Shown here in pieces: positions 43,821 to 52,508 of a DNA stretch of 64,000 nt (its first letter is position 1; each line of letters starts with the position of its first letter). Origin of the DNA: Filifactor villosus (GTDB lineage: Bacteria > Bacillota > Clostridia > Peptostreptococcales > Filifactoraceae); NCBI RefSeq assembly GCF_042652965.1, contig NZ_JBHSHL010000009.1, positions 1 to 64,000 on the forward strand, in the 5' to 3' direction. The translations under genes were made by a program, and so were the position numbers. The notes beneath the pieces were generated by a model. It had not been told where the DNA came from and searched no databases. It saw only the letters and a program-made list of their open reading frames with translations.

Positions 43821-43940
43821 AATACTATTCTCCGTTTGAAATACCCGGTATACAACATATATCATTACTGAAAAACAACTTTGGGGGCTATGCTATATAC
43901 TTCAAGACATCCAAGTAGTTAACCGGAATAGATCCTAGTA
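43819..43940 (+). repeat. Interspersed repeat family A, copy A5
   Basis: Starts aatactattctccgtttgaaatacccggtatac; the right part is more diverged (cttcaagacatccaagtagttaaccggaatag). It abuts the IS200-type left-end remnant. Confidence 0.85.
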
Positions 43941-43944
43941 GAAT

Positions 43945-44256
43945 CTATGCGAGTTGCTTCATAGCAAGTACTGAAACAATGGAGTTCAGTACGCCGGTGA
44001 CGGATCCGAAGACGATTGTAACGATTTGGCTCATGATTCGTATGGAGGAGAGCAGGCTCCAGTTTTCTTTTGCTATAAGGATGTTTGAATAGGTAAGCAA
44101 CATCAAGAGGGCGTTGAGAGCAAGGATCCAGCTGCAGAGACTTAGGCTGAGAGCCGGAAAGGGCTTGTTTTGTAAACATAATCTCACAGCAATAAGAGGA
44201 AGGATGAGGGAGGCAAGCCCCAACGATATTCCCAGGTAGATCAGCCATTGATACAT
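43945..44256 (-). CDS. Small membrane protein of unknown function
   Basis: 103 residues from ATG 44256 (aaaggag upstream). Three predicted membrane segments (YLGISLGLASLILPLIAVRL, ALSLSLCSWILALNALLMLL, IVTIVFGSVTGVLNSIVSV). It follows the 2-hydroxyacid dehydrogenase gene on the same strand after 105 bases. No family assigned. Confidence 0.65.
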   Translation of the reverse strand: MYQWLIYLGISLGLASLILPLIAVRLCLQNKPFPALSLSLCSWILALNALLMLLTYSNILIAKENWSLLSSIRIMSQIVTIVFGSVTGVLNSIVSVLAMKQLA

Positions 44257-44361
44257 GATTATTTGCTCCTTTCCTGAATAAAAAGTTTCGGTATCTACTC
44301 TTTTTTTGAACCGTATTTGCACTCTTTCAAGCGCAGTGCTTCTTGTATTACAGATAAACAC

Positions 44362-45315
44362 CTATCCGATCACAATGTTTTGAGCTCTTCCTTCCAAAAA
44401 GGCAAGGGTATTGGAGAAGGCAATCTCCGCACGGCGAAGCATGGATTCTTCAGAATAATAAGCAATATGAGGGGTAAGCAGGGTGTTTTTTGCATGGAGA
44501 AGAGCAGTGTTCTTCTCAAGCGGAGGTTCGAGGTCGAAGACATCAATGCCCGCTCCGGCGATTCTTCCTTCGTTCAGAATATCCGCAAGGGCGGAGTTAT
44601 CGACAACGGGGCCTCTCGCACAGTTGATCAGGACGGAGCTCTTCTTCATAAGGAGGAGTTTTTGCCTGTCGATAAAGTGGTAAGTATCTTCGTTCAGAGC
44701 AAGATGCAGGGAGACGATGTCGCTCTCCTTCATCAGAGTTTCTATCGGGACATAGTCGATACCGAGCACTTCTACATCCTTTTTGGGAGTTCGGTTGTAT
44801 GCGATGACCTTTGCTCCGAAGGCTTGGAAGAGTTTTGCCGTGGCGATGCCAATCTTTCCCGTGCCGATGATGCCTACAGTCTTTGAGTGGATCTCCCTTC
44901 CGATAAGTCCGTCGGAGCCTCCTTCGTTTCTTACTGTATGATCGGCCTGTATCAAGTGTCGATACAGGGAGAGGGTAAGTCCGAGAACAAGTTCCGAGAC
45001 GGTTTCATTGGAATAGCCTGAGGCATTGCATACCTTGATGTTTTTTTCTTTTGCGAGGGATCCTACATGGTCGTACCCGGTAAAAGCGACATTGATAAGT
45101 TTGAGGTTGTCCAACTTGGAGAGAACCTCATTCGGGTAAGGGGTGTTGGCGATCATAACGATGTCGCAATCCAAGCTTCGGTCGATCAACTCCTGAATGT
45201 CCGTCGTTTTGGTATCGTAATAGGTAAAGGAATGTCCCTTATCGATCAACGGTTGAGCAAGGCGTTGAATGTTTTCTTCCGACACTCCTAACGGTTCCAG
45301 CAAATGGATTTTCAT
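44362..45315 (-). CDS. D-isomer-specific 2-hydroxyacid dehydrogenase
   Basis: 317 residues from ATG 45315 (aggaag 9 bases upstream; the longer frame would include repeat B5). NAD-binding motif GIIGTGKIGIATAK (about 145), catalytic Arg in NCARGPVVD (about 230), Glu in GIDVFDLEPP, His in LTPHIAYYSEESM. The family covers lactate, hydroxypyruvate and phosphoglycerate dehydrogenases; the exact substrate is not readable. Confidence 0.88.
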   Translation of the reverse strand: MKIHLLEPLGVSEENIQRLAQPLIDKGHSFTYYDTKTTDIQELIDRSLDCDIVMIANTPYPNEVLSKLDNLKLINVAFTGYDHVGSLAKEKNIKVCNASGYSNETVSELVLGLTLSLYRHLIQADHTVRNEGGSDGLIGREIHSKTVGIIGTGKIGIATAKLFQAFGAKVIAYNRTPKKDVEVLGIDYVPIETLMKESDIVSLHLALNEDTYHFIDRQKLLLMKKSSVLINCARGPVVDNSALADILNEGRIAGAGIDVFDLEPPLEKNTALLHAKNTLLTPHIAYYSEESMLRRAEIAFSNTLAFLEGRAQNIVIG

Positions 45316-45354
45316 TGTAATCATCTTCCTTTCTATACTGATGAAATAGCGATT

Positions 45355-45475
45355 TATACTATTATTCTTTTGAGTTGTGGACATAAACATTCTGTGACCC
45401 ATAGAAGATAAACCAACTTTTCGTGATTTTGAAAAACAGATACATCCATACTTCCATTGAAAAATAGTATTATAC
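45355..45475 (+). repeat. Interspersed repeat family B, copy B5
   Basis: Starts tatactattattcttttgagttgtggacataaac, ends catacttccattgaaaaatagtatta. Immediately followed by A6. Confidence 0.9.
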
Positions 45476-45593
45476 TGTTTTCTGTTTACGTTGACAGGGT
45501 GGATGTTTTGAGCTGTGACCATCCAAGTTGCTTTTTGATAATAAGATATGTTGTATATCCATATCCGCCATCTCAAACGGAGAATAGTACTAA
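45471..45593 (-). repeat. Interspersed repeat family A, copy A6
   Basis: Inverted A copy: tatactgttttctgtttacgttgacagggtgg at the left, catctcaaacggagaatagtacta at the right. Its left end meets the right end of B5 with essentially no gap. Confidence 0.82.
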
Positions 45594-45686
45594 TACCGTG
45601 ATTTCCCCTTGCAGTTAAAAGATTGTACCGACTTGAAATGTTTCGGGAGGGTTTGAATGATTCATCACTGCTTGATCGGACAACGG

Positions 45687-45807
45687 TGTAATACTAGGAT
45701 TCATTTGAGCTATGGATATTAGAAACCTGTACTCAACAGAAAGATACCACGGATGTTCGTAGTCACAAAGTAGATATAACCACACTTCTATTGGAGAATA
45801 GTATAAA
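45687..45807 (+). repeat. Interspersed repeat family B, copy B6
   Basis: Diverged left end (gtgtaatactaggattcatttgagctatggatatta); well-conserved right end (agatataaccacacttctattggagaatagtata). Confidence 0.8.
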
Positions 45808-46226
45808 CAAAACATAAGAGTTTACCGTTCTTATTTTTTATAGTATCATTATATAGGTTTCTTCTGAGTATGGCAATGTTCCCGGACCACGGTTTTTTGG
45901 AGAGGATCTGTCATTGTTGTCAAATGTTTTGTAAAAACTTCTTCTATAATTGGATTGAATTGTAGAATTAGCCGTTTTTGCGATGTGAAAAAGCGGTTCG
46001 AAATTAATGTATACAGATAACCGAACAAAGAGTTCAGGTGCAAATAAGAGGCTGATCTTCATTTAAAAAATAGGATGAAACAGCCAGCACAGGAGGGATA
46101 ATGTGCCGGAAACATTGATTTCAAATTGTTTCGGGAGTTCTATCAAATCACGGAAACGAAGAGTTTCATTTTTGTACGCTGTATTCACAAAAATAAAGCA
46201 AACGAAACTGCAAAAGGAGGGGTTGT
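45808..46226. other. Intergenic region before acpS
   Basis: About 420 bases, AT-rich, without a supported gene, repeat or terminator. The acpS RBS (aaaggagggg) is at its end. Confidence 0.4.
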
Positions 46227-46598
46227 GTGATATACGGTATAGGTACGGATATTGTATCGGTTGCTCGAGTTCGCTATATTACAGAGAAGCACCCGAAGTT
46301 TCTGACTCGATTTTTTACATGTGAGGAAGCAAAATACTTTGCGGAAATACAGATTCCCTATGAGACCATAGCAGCCTGCTTTGCTGCAAAAGAGGCGGTT
46401 TCAAAGGCGATGGGAACAGGGTTTTCGACATTTTCGTTCAAAGATATCGAGGTACTTCATCGGGAGTCGGGAGCCCCTTATATAGAATTACATCGAGGTG
46501 CGAAGCTCTTGTTTGAGGATTTGTCTCTCAAGAGGATCCATCTCTCCCTTTCTCATGAGAGGGAATACGCTGTGGCTTACTGTGTAATCGAAATGTAA
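46227..46598 (+). CDS. acpS: Holo-[acyl-carrier-protein] synthase
   Basis: 123 residues, GTG start with aaaggagggg upstream. Family motif GIGTDIVSVARV (residues 4-15, Mg-binding Asp), and CFAAKEAVSKAMGTGF (about 52-67). It transfers 4'-phosphopantetheine from CoA to acyl carrier protein. Next gene is alr, a common neighbour in Firmicutes. Confidence 0.94.
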   Translation: MIYGIGTDIVSVARVRYITEKHPKFLTRFFTCEEAKYFAEIQIPYETIAACFAAKEAVSKAMGTGFSTFSFKDIEVLHRESGAPYIELHRGAKLLFEDLSLKRIHLSLSHEREYAVAYCVIEM

Positions 46599-46766
46599 TA
46601 CGACAAAAACTTATTTCGTATCAACTGGAAAGCATTTGTTTTATAGGCTTTTCGCTATTTTTTAAAAAATGAAAAAAAAGCATTGTATATCTTTGTGAAC
46701 TGTTTCCCTAATTAATGCCACAAATTGATGGTATACTGTTGAAAACAAGATGAGGAGGAAGGGAGG

Positions 46767-47939
46767 ATGATTTTGTTGAAACCTTATCAAGGAACCCGAG
46801 CGGTGATCAATTTGGATCATTTGGAGCATAATTACAGGTGTTTGACTTCTTTTGTGAAGCAAAAAACAAAAATATGCTGTGTGATCAAGGCGAACGGATA
46901 CGGTCACGGGAGTTTGGAATTGGCGAAGCTTTATGAAAAACTCGGTGCGGACTATTTTGCGGTTGCCACGGCGTCGGAAGCTATGGAGTTGAGAAAAAAT
47001 AAAATCGACCTCCCTATTGTGTGTTTGGGATACGTTCCCGAATCCTCTTATGAGGAGTTGATCAAAACCAGGGTCGACATTCCGGTTTTTTCTTACGAAG
47101 TTGCAAGGCGCCTCAGTCAGGTTGCAGGTGCGATTGGGGAATGTGCGGACATACATATAAAAATTGATAGCGGAATGTCTCGGATCGGTTTTCAGTGTAC
47201 GCAGGAGAGCATCCGGGATATAGAGAGGATAAGAGAACTCCCCAATCTATACTTCAAAGGAATTTTTACCCATTTTGCAAGAGCGGACGAAGTGCAGAGA
47301 GAAACCACATTACAGCAATTTGATCGTTTTATGTCCATGGTTTCCTTACTGGAAGCGGAGGATATTCACTTTGAGATCAGACATTGTTGTAATACGGCAG
47401 GTACGGTATATTACCCCGAATTTCACCTGGATATGGTGAGATTGGGAATTTCTTTATACGGTTACTATCCGTCGGACGATGTTGACAAAGAGAAGGTTGA
47501 ACTCCACCCCGCGATGTCCCTGTATTCCTGCCTATCCCACATCAAAAAGCTTGAGAGAGCAAGGGGGATCGGTTATGGACATAAGTACACGGTGACAGAC
47601 GATTATGAATTGATAGGGACAGTTCCGATAGGTTATGCGGATGGATTTACAAGGATGCTGAACAACAAGGCGGATTTTGAAATATGTGGAGAATGTTGTG
47701 AGGTCGTAGGGAGTATCTGCATGGATCAGTGTATGGTCAAGCTTAACAAGGATGGAGATTATCGTATAGGAGAGACGGTTACGATATATTCCGATAAGCC
47801 GGGTTTCGGTGCAGACAGACTGGCAAGGCGACTGGGTACGGTAAGTTATGAGATAATCTGTATGTTGAGCAGGAGGGTTCCGAGGATCTATACGAGGGAG
47901 AACAAGGTCGTTAAGGTGATTGATTACCTGAGGTTGTAA
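46767..47939 (+). CDS. alr: Alanine racemase
   Basis: 390 residues. The PLP lysine lies in CVIKANGYGHG (about 40), the catalytic Tyr in GIGYGHKY (about 270), and SICMDQCMV follows. It makes D-alanine for peptidoglycan. ATG 46767 preceded by gggagg. The usual Firmicutes context is alr-antitoxin-mazF; here the antitoxin gene is not found. Confidence 0.95.
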   Translation: MILLKPYQGTRAVINLDHLEHNYRCLTSFVKQKTKICCVIKANGYGHGSLELAKLYEKLGADYFAVATASEAMELRKNKIDLPIVCLGYVPESSYEELIKTRVDIPVFSYEVARRLSQVAGAIGECADIHIKIDSGMSRIGFQCTQESIRDIERIRELPNLYFKGIFTHFARADEVQRETTLQQFDRFMSMVSLLEAEDIHFEIRHCCNTAGTVYYPEFHLDMVRLGISLYGYYPSDDVDKEKVELHPAMSLYSCLSHIKKLERARGIGYGHKYTVTDDYELIGTVPIGYADGFTRMLNNKADFEICGECCEVVGSICMDQCMVKLNKDGDYRIGETVTIYSDKPGFGADRLARRLGTVSYEIICMLSRRVPRIYTRENKVVKVIDYLRL

Positions 47940-47984
47940 GCAGGTATATGTTTGGCATGGAAGAATGCAAACAGTTTTATGAAG

Positions 47985-48020
47985 CCTGCTCCTTCGTGTT
48001 GATATGTAAGGAGCAGGTTT
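47985..48020 (+). terminator. Hairpin between alr and mazF
   Basis: cctgctcctt (47985-47994) pairs perfectly with aaggagcagg (48008-48017), followed by TTT. A probable terminator of alr with a short T run. Confidence 0.7.
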
Positions 48021-48164
48021 GATACAAAACTGCTACATACAAAGATATGGAATAGATGAATAGGTAAGAGCGTCTTTTTGAGAAGGGAGCGCATGTTTGA
48101 ATTTCTGTTTGTATAAGAACATAGAGAAAGAAGCGATTTTTGAAAGAAGAAAGTGGAAGATACT

Positions 48165-48533
48165 ATGAGCAGCCCAATTGTGAAAAGAGGAGATATATTT
48201 TATGCGGATTTGAGCCCTGTTGTAGGCTCTGAGCAAGGAGGAGTACGTCCTGTTTTGGTCGTTCAAAACGATATCGGTAACAAGTATTCCCCGACGATCA
48301 TCGTTGTGGCGATTACTTCTCAGATCAACAAGGCGAAGCTGCCTACTCATCTCGAAATCGGTGCAAAGGACTTCGGGCTCTCCAAGGATTCCGTCGTTCT
48401 GTTGGAACAGGTGAGAACCATAGACAAGCAAAGACTTCGCGATAAGATAGGAAAATGCAGTCCACGTTTCATGGCGAAGGTCGATAAAGCATTGCGGATC
48501 AGTTTCGGTTTGTTGGATATGCGTGATGTGTAA
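48165..48533 (+). CDS. mazF: MazF/EndoA family mRNA interferase
   Basis: 122 residues from ATG 48165 (ggaag 6 bases upstream; GTG 48153 is in frame but lacks an RBS). Sequence VKRGDIFYADLSPVVGSEQGGVRPVLVVQND is the PemK/MazF core; TSQINKAKLPTH and LLEQVRTIDKQRL are diagnostic of Bacillus-type EndoA, which cuts mRNA at a short U-containing motif. No antitoxin ORF was found in the 225 bases between alr and this gene. Confidence 0.93.
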   Translation: MSSPIVKRGDIFYADLSPVVGSEQGGVRPVLVVQNDIGNKYSPTIIVVAITSQINKAKLPTHLEIGAKDFGLSKDSVVLLEQVRTIDKQRLRDKIGKCSPRFMAKVDKALRISFGLLDMRDV

Positions 48534-48566
48534 TTCGCTTTGCCCGTCGGAAGACGGGAAGCGAAT
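48533..48566 (+). terminator. Hairpin after mazF
   Basis: attcgctt-tg-cccgtc pairs with gacggg-aagcgaat around a GGAA loop: a very stable stem without a clear T run. Confidence 0.6.
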
Positions 48567-48614
48567 TATGCTTTGACTTACATAGAAAATCAAGGTCGTT
48601 TTTAGAGGAATTTG

Positions 48615-48646
48615 TTGACAAAGACTGACGGATACAGTATCATAAT
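48615..48646 (+). promoter_or_regulatory. Promoter of the pyrimidine operon
   Basis: -35 TTGACA (48615-48620) and -10 TATCAT (48639-48644) with an 18-base spacer. The roughly 80-base leader before pyrB carries no PyrR-type anti-antiterminator that I can recognise. Confidence 0.6.
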
Positions 48647-48730
48647 TTATGAAAATTGTATAGGATTTACGTCAATCACAAATCTGTACTCTTTTAATTT
48701 AGTACGAGAGACTATTAAGGAGGAACTTGA

Positions 48731-49807
48731 ATGAAACATTTAATCGGAATCAACGATTTTTCAATGGACGAACTTGCAGAACTTATTAAGGTAGGACAGG
48801 ACATTTCCGAACATCCCAAGAAGTATATGGACAGGATGAAGGGAAGGGTCATGGCTACCTTATTTTTTGAGCCTTCGACAAGGACCAAGTTCAGTTTTGA
48901 GGCGGCGATGCTTCGATTGGGAGGCCAAGTGATCGGGTTTTCCGAAGTGAAGAACTCATCGGTTGCAAAGGGAGAATCTTTAAAAGATACAGTGGAAACG
49001 GTCGGATGTTATTCCGATCTCATCGTTATGAGACATCCCTTGGAGGGAGCTGCCAAACTTGCAACGGAGGTTCTCGATGTACCTCTGATCAACGCGGGAG
49101 ATGGAGGTCATCAGCATCCCACTCAGACTTTGACCGACCTTTTGACCATTTACAAAGAAATGGGAAGGGTGGACAACTTGAATATTGCCCTTGTCGGAGA
49201 TCTCAAGTACGGACGGACCGTACATTCTCTTGTAGATGCGATGTCCAAGTACGACAACAACACCTTCTTTTTCGTATCGCCCAAAGAATTGGAGATGCCT
49301 GAATATATCAAAAACAGTTTGAAGGGGGGATGCTTCTTTGAGAGTACGAGTTTGGAAGAAGTTCTGCCCAAGGTTGACATCGTCTATATGACAAGGATCC
49401 AAAAAGAGAGGTTCGATGATCTTGAGACTTATGAGAGGCTCAAGGGGATCTACATCTTGGATAAGGAGAAGATGGAACTGGCAAAGGAGGATGCCATCAT
49501 CCTTCATCCTCTGCCGAGGGTCAACGAGATCACGGAAGAGGTCGATCGCGATCCGAGAGCTAAGTATTTTCCACAGGCAAAGAACGGAATGTATATCCGC
49601 ATGGCATTGATTCTGAAATTGGTCGAAGAGGCGGAGAAAAATCCGCAAAGACCTGTCGAAGAGGTATATTCGACCATCTATACCAAGTGTCCGAATCCGA
49701 AGTGTGTGTCCAACCATGAATATGTCGAAAGCGTGGCCTTCCATGAGAAGACGGCAGAAGATTTGGCATATTCCTGTGAGTATTGTGATAAGGTCATTAC
49801 GATATAA
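48731..49807 (+). CDS. pyrB: Aspartate carbamoyltransferase with fused PyrI-type zinc domain
   Basis: 358 residues; ordinary catalytic PyrB chains have about 305. Residues 1-310 contain FEPSTRTKFSFEAAM (carbamoyl phosphate binding, about 40), HPTQTLTDLLTI, and HPLPRVNEI. The remaining tail has CPNPKC, then EYC, in the exact spacing Cys-x4-Cys-x23-Cys-x2-Cys (Cys 320, 325, 349, 352) of the zinc domain of the regulatory chain PyrI; the rest of PyrI is missing. It makes carbamoyl aspartate from aspartate. RBS aaggagg. No separate pyrI in the operon. Confidence 0.94.
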   Translation: MKHLIGINDFSMDELAELIKVGQDISEHPKKYMDRMKGRVMATLFFEPSTRTKFSFEAAMLRLGGQVIGFSEVKNSSVAKGESLKDTVETVGCYSDLIVMRHPLEGAAKLATEVLDVPLINAGDGGHQHPTQTLTDLLTIYKEMGRVDNLNIALVGDLKYGRTVHSLVDAMSKYDNNTFFFVSPKELEMPEYIKNSLKGGCFFESTSLEEVLPKVDIVYMTRIQKERFDDLETYERLKGIYILDKEKMELAKEDAIILHPLPRVNEITEEVDRDPRAKYFPQAKNGMYIRMALILKLVEEAEKNPQRPVEEVYSTIYTKCPNPKCVSNHEYVESVAFHEKTAEDLAYSCEYCDKVITI

Positions 49808-49829
49808 GTAGTAAGAGGAGGAAGATTCG

Positions 49830-51005
49830 ATGATATGGATCCAAGAAGCAAACATCCCCTATCTGAACAAGGTGGAGGATCTGTTGGTAGAAGAAGGCAA
49901 GATCAAGTGTGTCGGCAGGGAGAAAATACAGACCTACATTCTTGAGAAGAAGGCGGAGTATCGAATTGTCAAGGCAGAGGGGCTATACCTTTTGCCTTCC
50001 TTTGTAGACAGCCACTTTCACCTTCGTAATCCGGGTTTTGAATATAAGCAGACCTATGAGGAGGCAAGCAGGGCCTGCATGAAAGGAGGATACACGGATG
50101 TAGTCGCTATGGCAAATACCAAGCCGGTCGTAGACAGCTGTGAGGTATTGAAAGAGATCGCCGAAAAGTCAAGCGCTTATCCGCTGGATGTGTATCAGGT
50201 CGGCTCGGTAACCAAGGGACTTGGAGGACGTGAACTCGTGGATTTTGAGGAACTGATGAAATACACAAATATTTTCTCGGATGACGGAAAAAACATTGAT
50301 GATGAAGAAGTGATGAGACAGGCTTTGATCGCGTCGAAAGAATTGGGGTTCTTGATTATGGATCACAGCGAGCCTGAAACGGAAATGGTCATTCGCAATC
50401 TCAAAATCCTTGAGGAAGTCGGAGGCAACCTTCACTTCTGCCATGTGAGCCGCAAGGCATCGGTGGAGGCAATTGTGAAGGCGAAGGAGAAGGGTCTCAA
50501 TGCGACCTTGGAAGTAACTCCGCACCATATCTTCAGCCACAGCTTGTCCTATCGGGTCAATCCGCCGATCGCAACTGCCGAGGATATGGAGTTTTTGGTG
50601 GAGGCGATCAAACGAGGATATATCGACTATATCGGAACCGATCATGCGCCTCATACCTGTGAGGATAAGAAGAAGGGTGCTCCCGGTATCATCAATATCG
50701 AGAACGCCTATGCAATGGTAAGGAAGATCTTCTACGATAACAACGTCAGTTGGAAGGAAATGGTCGAGTTGATGGCATTTCGTCCGGCGGCCCTCGTAAA
50801 CAAGAAGAGAGGCTTGGATGAAGGAGATGTCGCGGATCTTGTCCTGTTGTCGGACAAAGAGTCCGTTATAGATCCTCAGGGTTTCGTTACGAGGAGTAAG
50901 AATACCCCCTACGAAGGCAGAGAGGTAAGGGGAGCTGTTGAGATGACGATTGTGAAGGGAGAGATCGTGTATGATAATGAAAGAATTGCAACGAAGAGCA
51001 ATTGA
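49830..51005 (+). CDS. pyrC: Dihydroorotase
   Basis: 391 residues, amidohydrolase fold. Metal-binding DSHFHLRNPG (about residue 60), MANTKPVVDS, HVSRKASVEAI and GTDHAPHT (about 272) are present. It cyclises carbamoyl aspartate. RBS gaggagg; the 3' end overlaps pyrF. Confidence 0.94.
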   Translation: MIWIQEANIPYLNKVEDLLVEEGKIKCVGREKIQTYILEKKAEYRIVKAEGLYLLPSFVDSHFHLRNPGFEYKQTYEEASRACMKGGYTDVVAMANTKPVVDSCEVLKEIAEKSSAYPLDVYQVGSVTKGLGGRELVDFEELMKYTNIFSDDGKNIDDEEVMRQALIASKELGFLIMDHSEPETEMVIRNLKILEEVGGNLHFCHVSRKASVEAIVKAKEKGLNATLEVTPHHIFSHSLSYRVNPPIATAEDMEFLVEAIKRGYIDYIGTDHAPHTCEDKKKGAPGIINIENAYAMVRKIFYDNNVSWKEMVELMAFRPAALVNKKRGLDEGDVADLVLLSDKESVIDPQGFVTRSKNTPYEGREVRGAVEMTIVKGEIVYDNERIATKSN

Positions 51006-51825
51006 GAACAGTCCTCTTTGTGTGGGGATTGACCTTAGGGAGTCCCATCTTCCTCTTGAAATTCGTGACAGCCGTGCAGACCTTGGGACCAAGTTCATAG
51101 ACTATGCGAAGGAAGTGGTTGATGCGAGTATTGAGAAGGCCGCCTGCTTTAAAGTTCAGATCGCCTGCTACGAGGCCTACGGTTTGAAGGGACTCCTTGC
51201 CTACAAAGAGATTTTGAGTTATATTCGCGGCAAGGGAGGTCTTGTCATTGCCGACATCAAACGGGGAGACATAGGTTCGACGGCGGAGATGTACGCACAG
51301 GGTCATTTTGAAGGGGATCTGGAAGCCGATATTTTGACCTTGAACCCCTATATGGGAGAAGATGCGATCGCTCCGTACTTCCCCTATTTCAAGAGGGGAA
51401 AGGGAGCTTTTATCTTAGGCAAAACTTCCAACTTCGGCTCAAGGGATTTTCAGGATCTGAAGTTGAAAGACAGCGGCAGAAAGCTTTCCCAAGAAGTGCT
51501 TGAACGAATTGAGGTTTGGGGACAAAACTGTGGGAAGGACGATGTCTTTGGAAGCCTCGGAGCGGTCGTTGGGGTCAACAACATCGACGACATCTTGGAG
51601 ATGAAGCCCTATACCGACAAACTCTTCCTGCTGGTTCCCGGCTATGGGGCACAGGGGGCCAAACTGGAAGATATCAGAGCCTTGATAAGTGAGAAAAAAA
51701 ATGGAGTTGTAAACGTCTCTCGGGGTTTGACGGCAAAACTTACGGAAGAAAAGGATTTCAGGGCGGAATTGGATCGCAGGGCGGATCAGTTTGCGAAGGA
51801 GCTTAGAACGTGTTTCGAGAAGTAA
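50971..51825 (+). CDS. pyrF: Orotidine 5'-phosphate decarboxylase
   Basis: 284 residues, long (type 2) OMP decarboxylase. Catalytic Lys-Asp element is in ADIKRGDIGSTAE (about 91), N-terminal LCVGIDLRESHLP, and PYMGEDAIAPYF. It yields UMP. Start ATG 50971 within pyrC (gggaga 7 bases upstream). Confidence 0.93.
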   Translation: MIMKELQRRAIENSPLCVGIDLRESHLPLEIRDSRADLGTKFIDYAKEVVDASIEKAACFKVQIACYEAYGLKGLLAYKEILSYIRGKGGLVIADIKRGDIGSTAEMYAQGHFEGDLEADILTLNPYMGEDAIAPYFPYFKRGKGAFILGKTSNFGSRDFQDLKLKDSGRKLSQEVLERIEVWGQNCGKDDVFGSLGAVVGVNNIDDILEMKPYTDKLFLLVPGYGAQGAKLEDIRALISEKKNGVVNVSRGLTAKLTEEKDFRAELDRRADQFAKELRTCFEK

Positions 51826-52508
51826 AGATAGCAAAAAACAAGAAGATCACCAAAGATATTTATCTGCTCAAGATAAGAGGAGAGTTCAAGGTTAAGCCGG
51901 GACAGTTCTTTATGATAAAGAAAGAAAATTCTTCCATGACCTTGTATCGCCCGATCAGTGTCTTTGAGTGTGATGAGAAGGAACTGGGATTCCTCTACCT
52001 TGTAAAAGGAGGAGGAACTCAGGTCTTAAAAGAGCTTAGAAAGGGAGATGTTCTCTCGATCCACGGACCATACGGCAACGGGTTTCCCGAAGCGAAGGGC
52101 AAACTCTGTCTGATCGGCGGGGGGATCGGGATGGCACCTCTGTATCTCTGTGCTTTGAATAACCCTAAGGCTAAACTCTATATCGGTTTGAGGGAGGATC
52201 TCTATAGCGACGAGGAGATTCAAAACATCAAAAACCTTTTTCGAAATGTGGATACCCACATTAAAATTGGAGGCACCGTCATCGACGATGTTCGCTTTGA
52301 CAAGTACGACACTGTGTTTACCTGTGGACCTTCCGTGATGATGAAGATCATAGGGGAAAGACATTCCAATGTGTATGTATCTCTTGAAAAACATATGGGT
52401 TGTGCGGTGGGAGCCTGTCTTTCCTGTTCGTGTAAAACAAGCGAGGGGATGAAGAAGGTGTGTAAGGACGGACCCGTATTTTCGGCGAAGGAGGTCGATT
52501 GGGAATGA
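51810..52508 (+). CDS. pyrK: Dihydroorotate dehydrogenase electron-transfer subunit
   Basis: 232 residues, GTG 51810 within pyrF. FAD-binding LYRPISVF, NAD-binding GGGIGMAPLYL, and a C-terminal [2Fe-2S] cysteine set GCAVGACLSCSCK with a later Cys (VCKDGPVF). It couples PyrD to NAD+. Confidence 0.93.
   Translation: MFREVKIAKNKKITKDIYLLKIRGEFKVKPGQFFMIKKENSSMTLYRPISVFECDEKELGFLYLVKGGGTQVLKELRKGDVLSIHGPYGNGFPEAKGKLCLIGGGIGMAPLYLCALNNPKAKLYIGLREDLYSDEEIQNIKNLFRNVDTHIKIGGTVIDDVRFDKYDTVFTCGPSVMMKIIGERHSNVYVSLEKHMGCAVGACLSCSCKTSEGMKKVCKDGPVFSAKEVDWE

Noticed and set aside
45838..46062. 74-codon minus-strand ORF before acpS
   Set aside because: No RBS, no conserved features, and AT-rich low-complexity translation.
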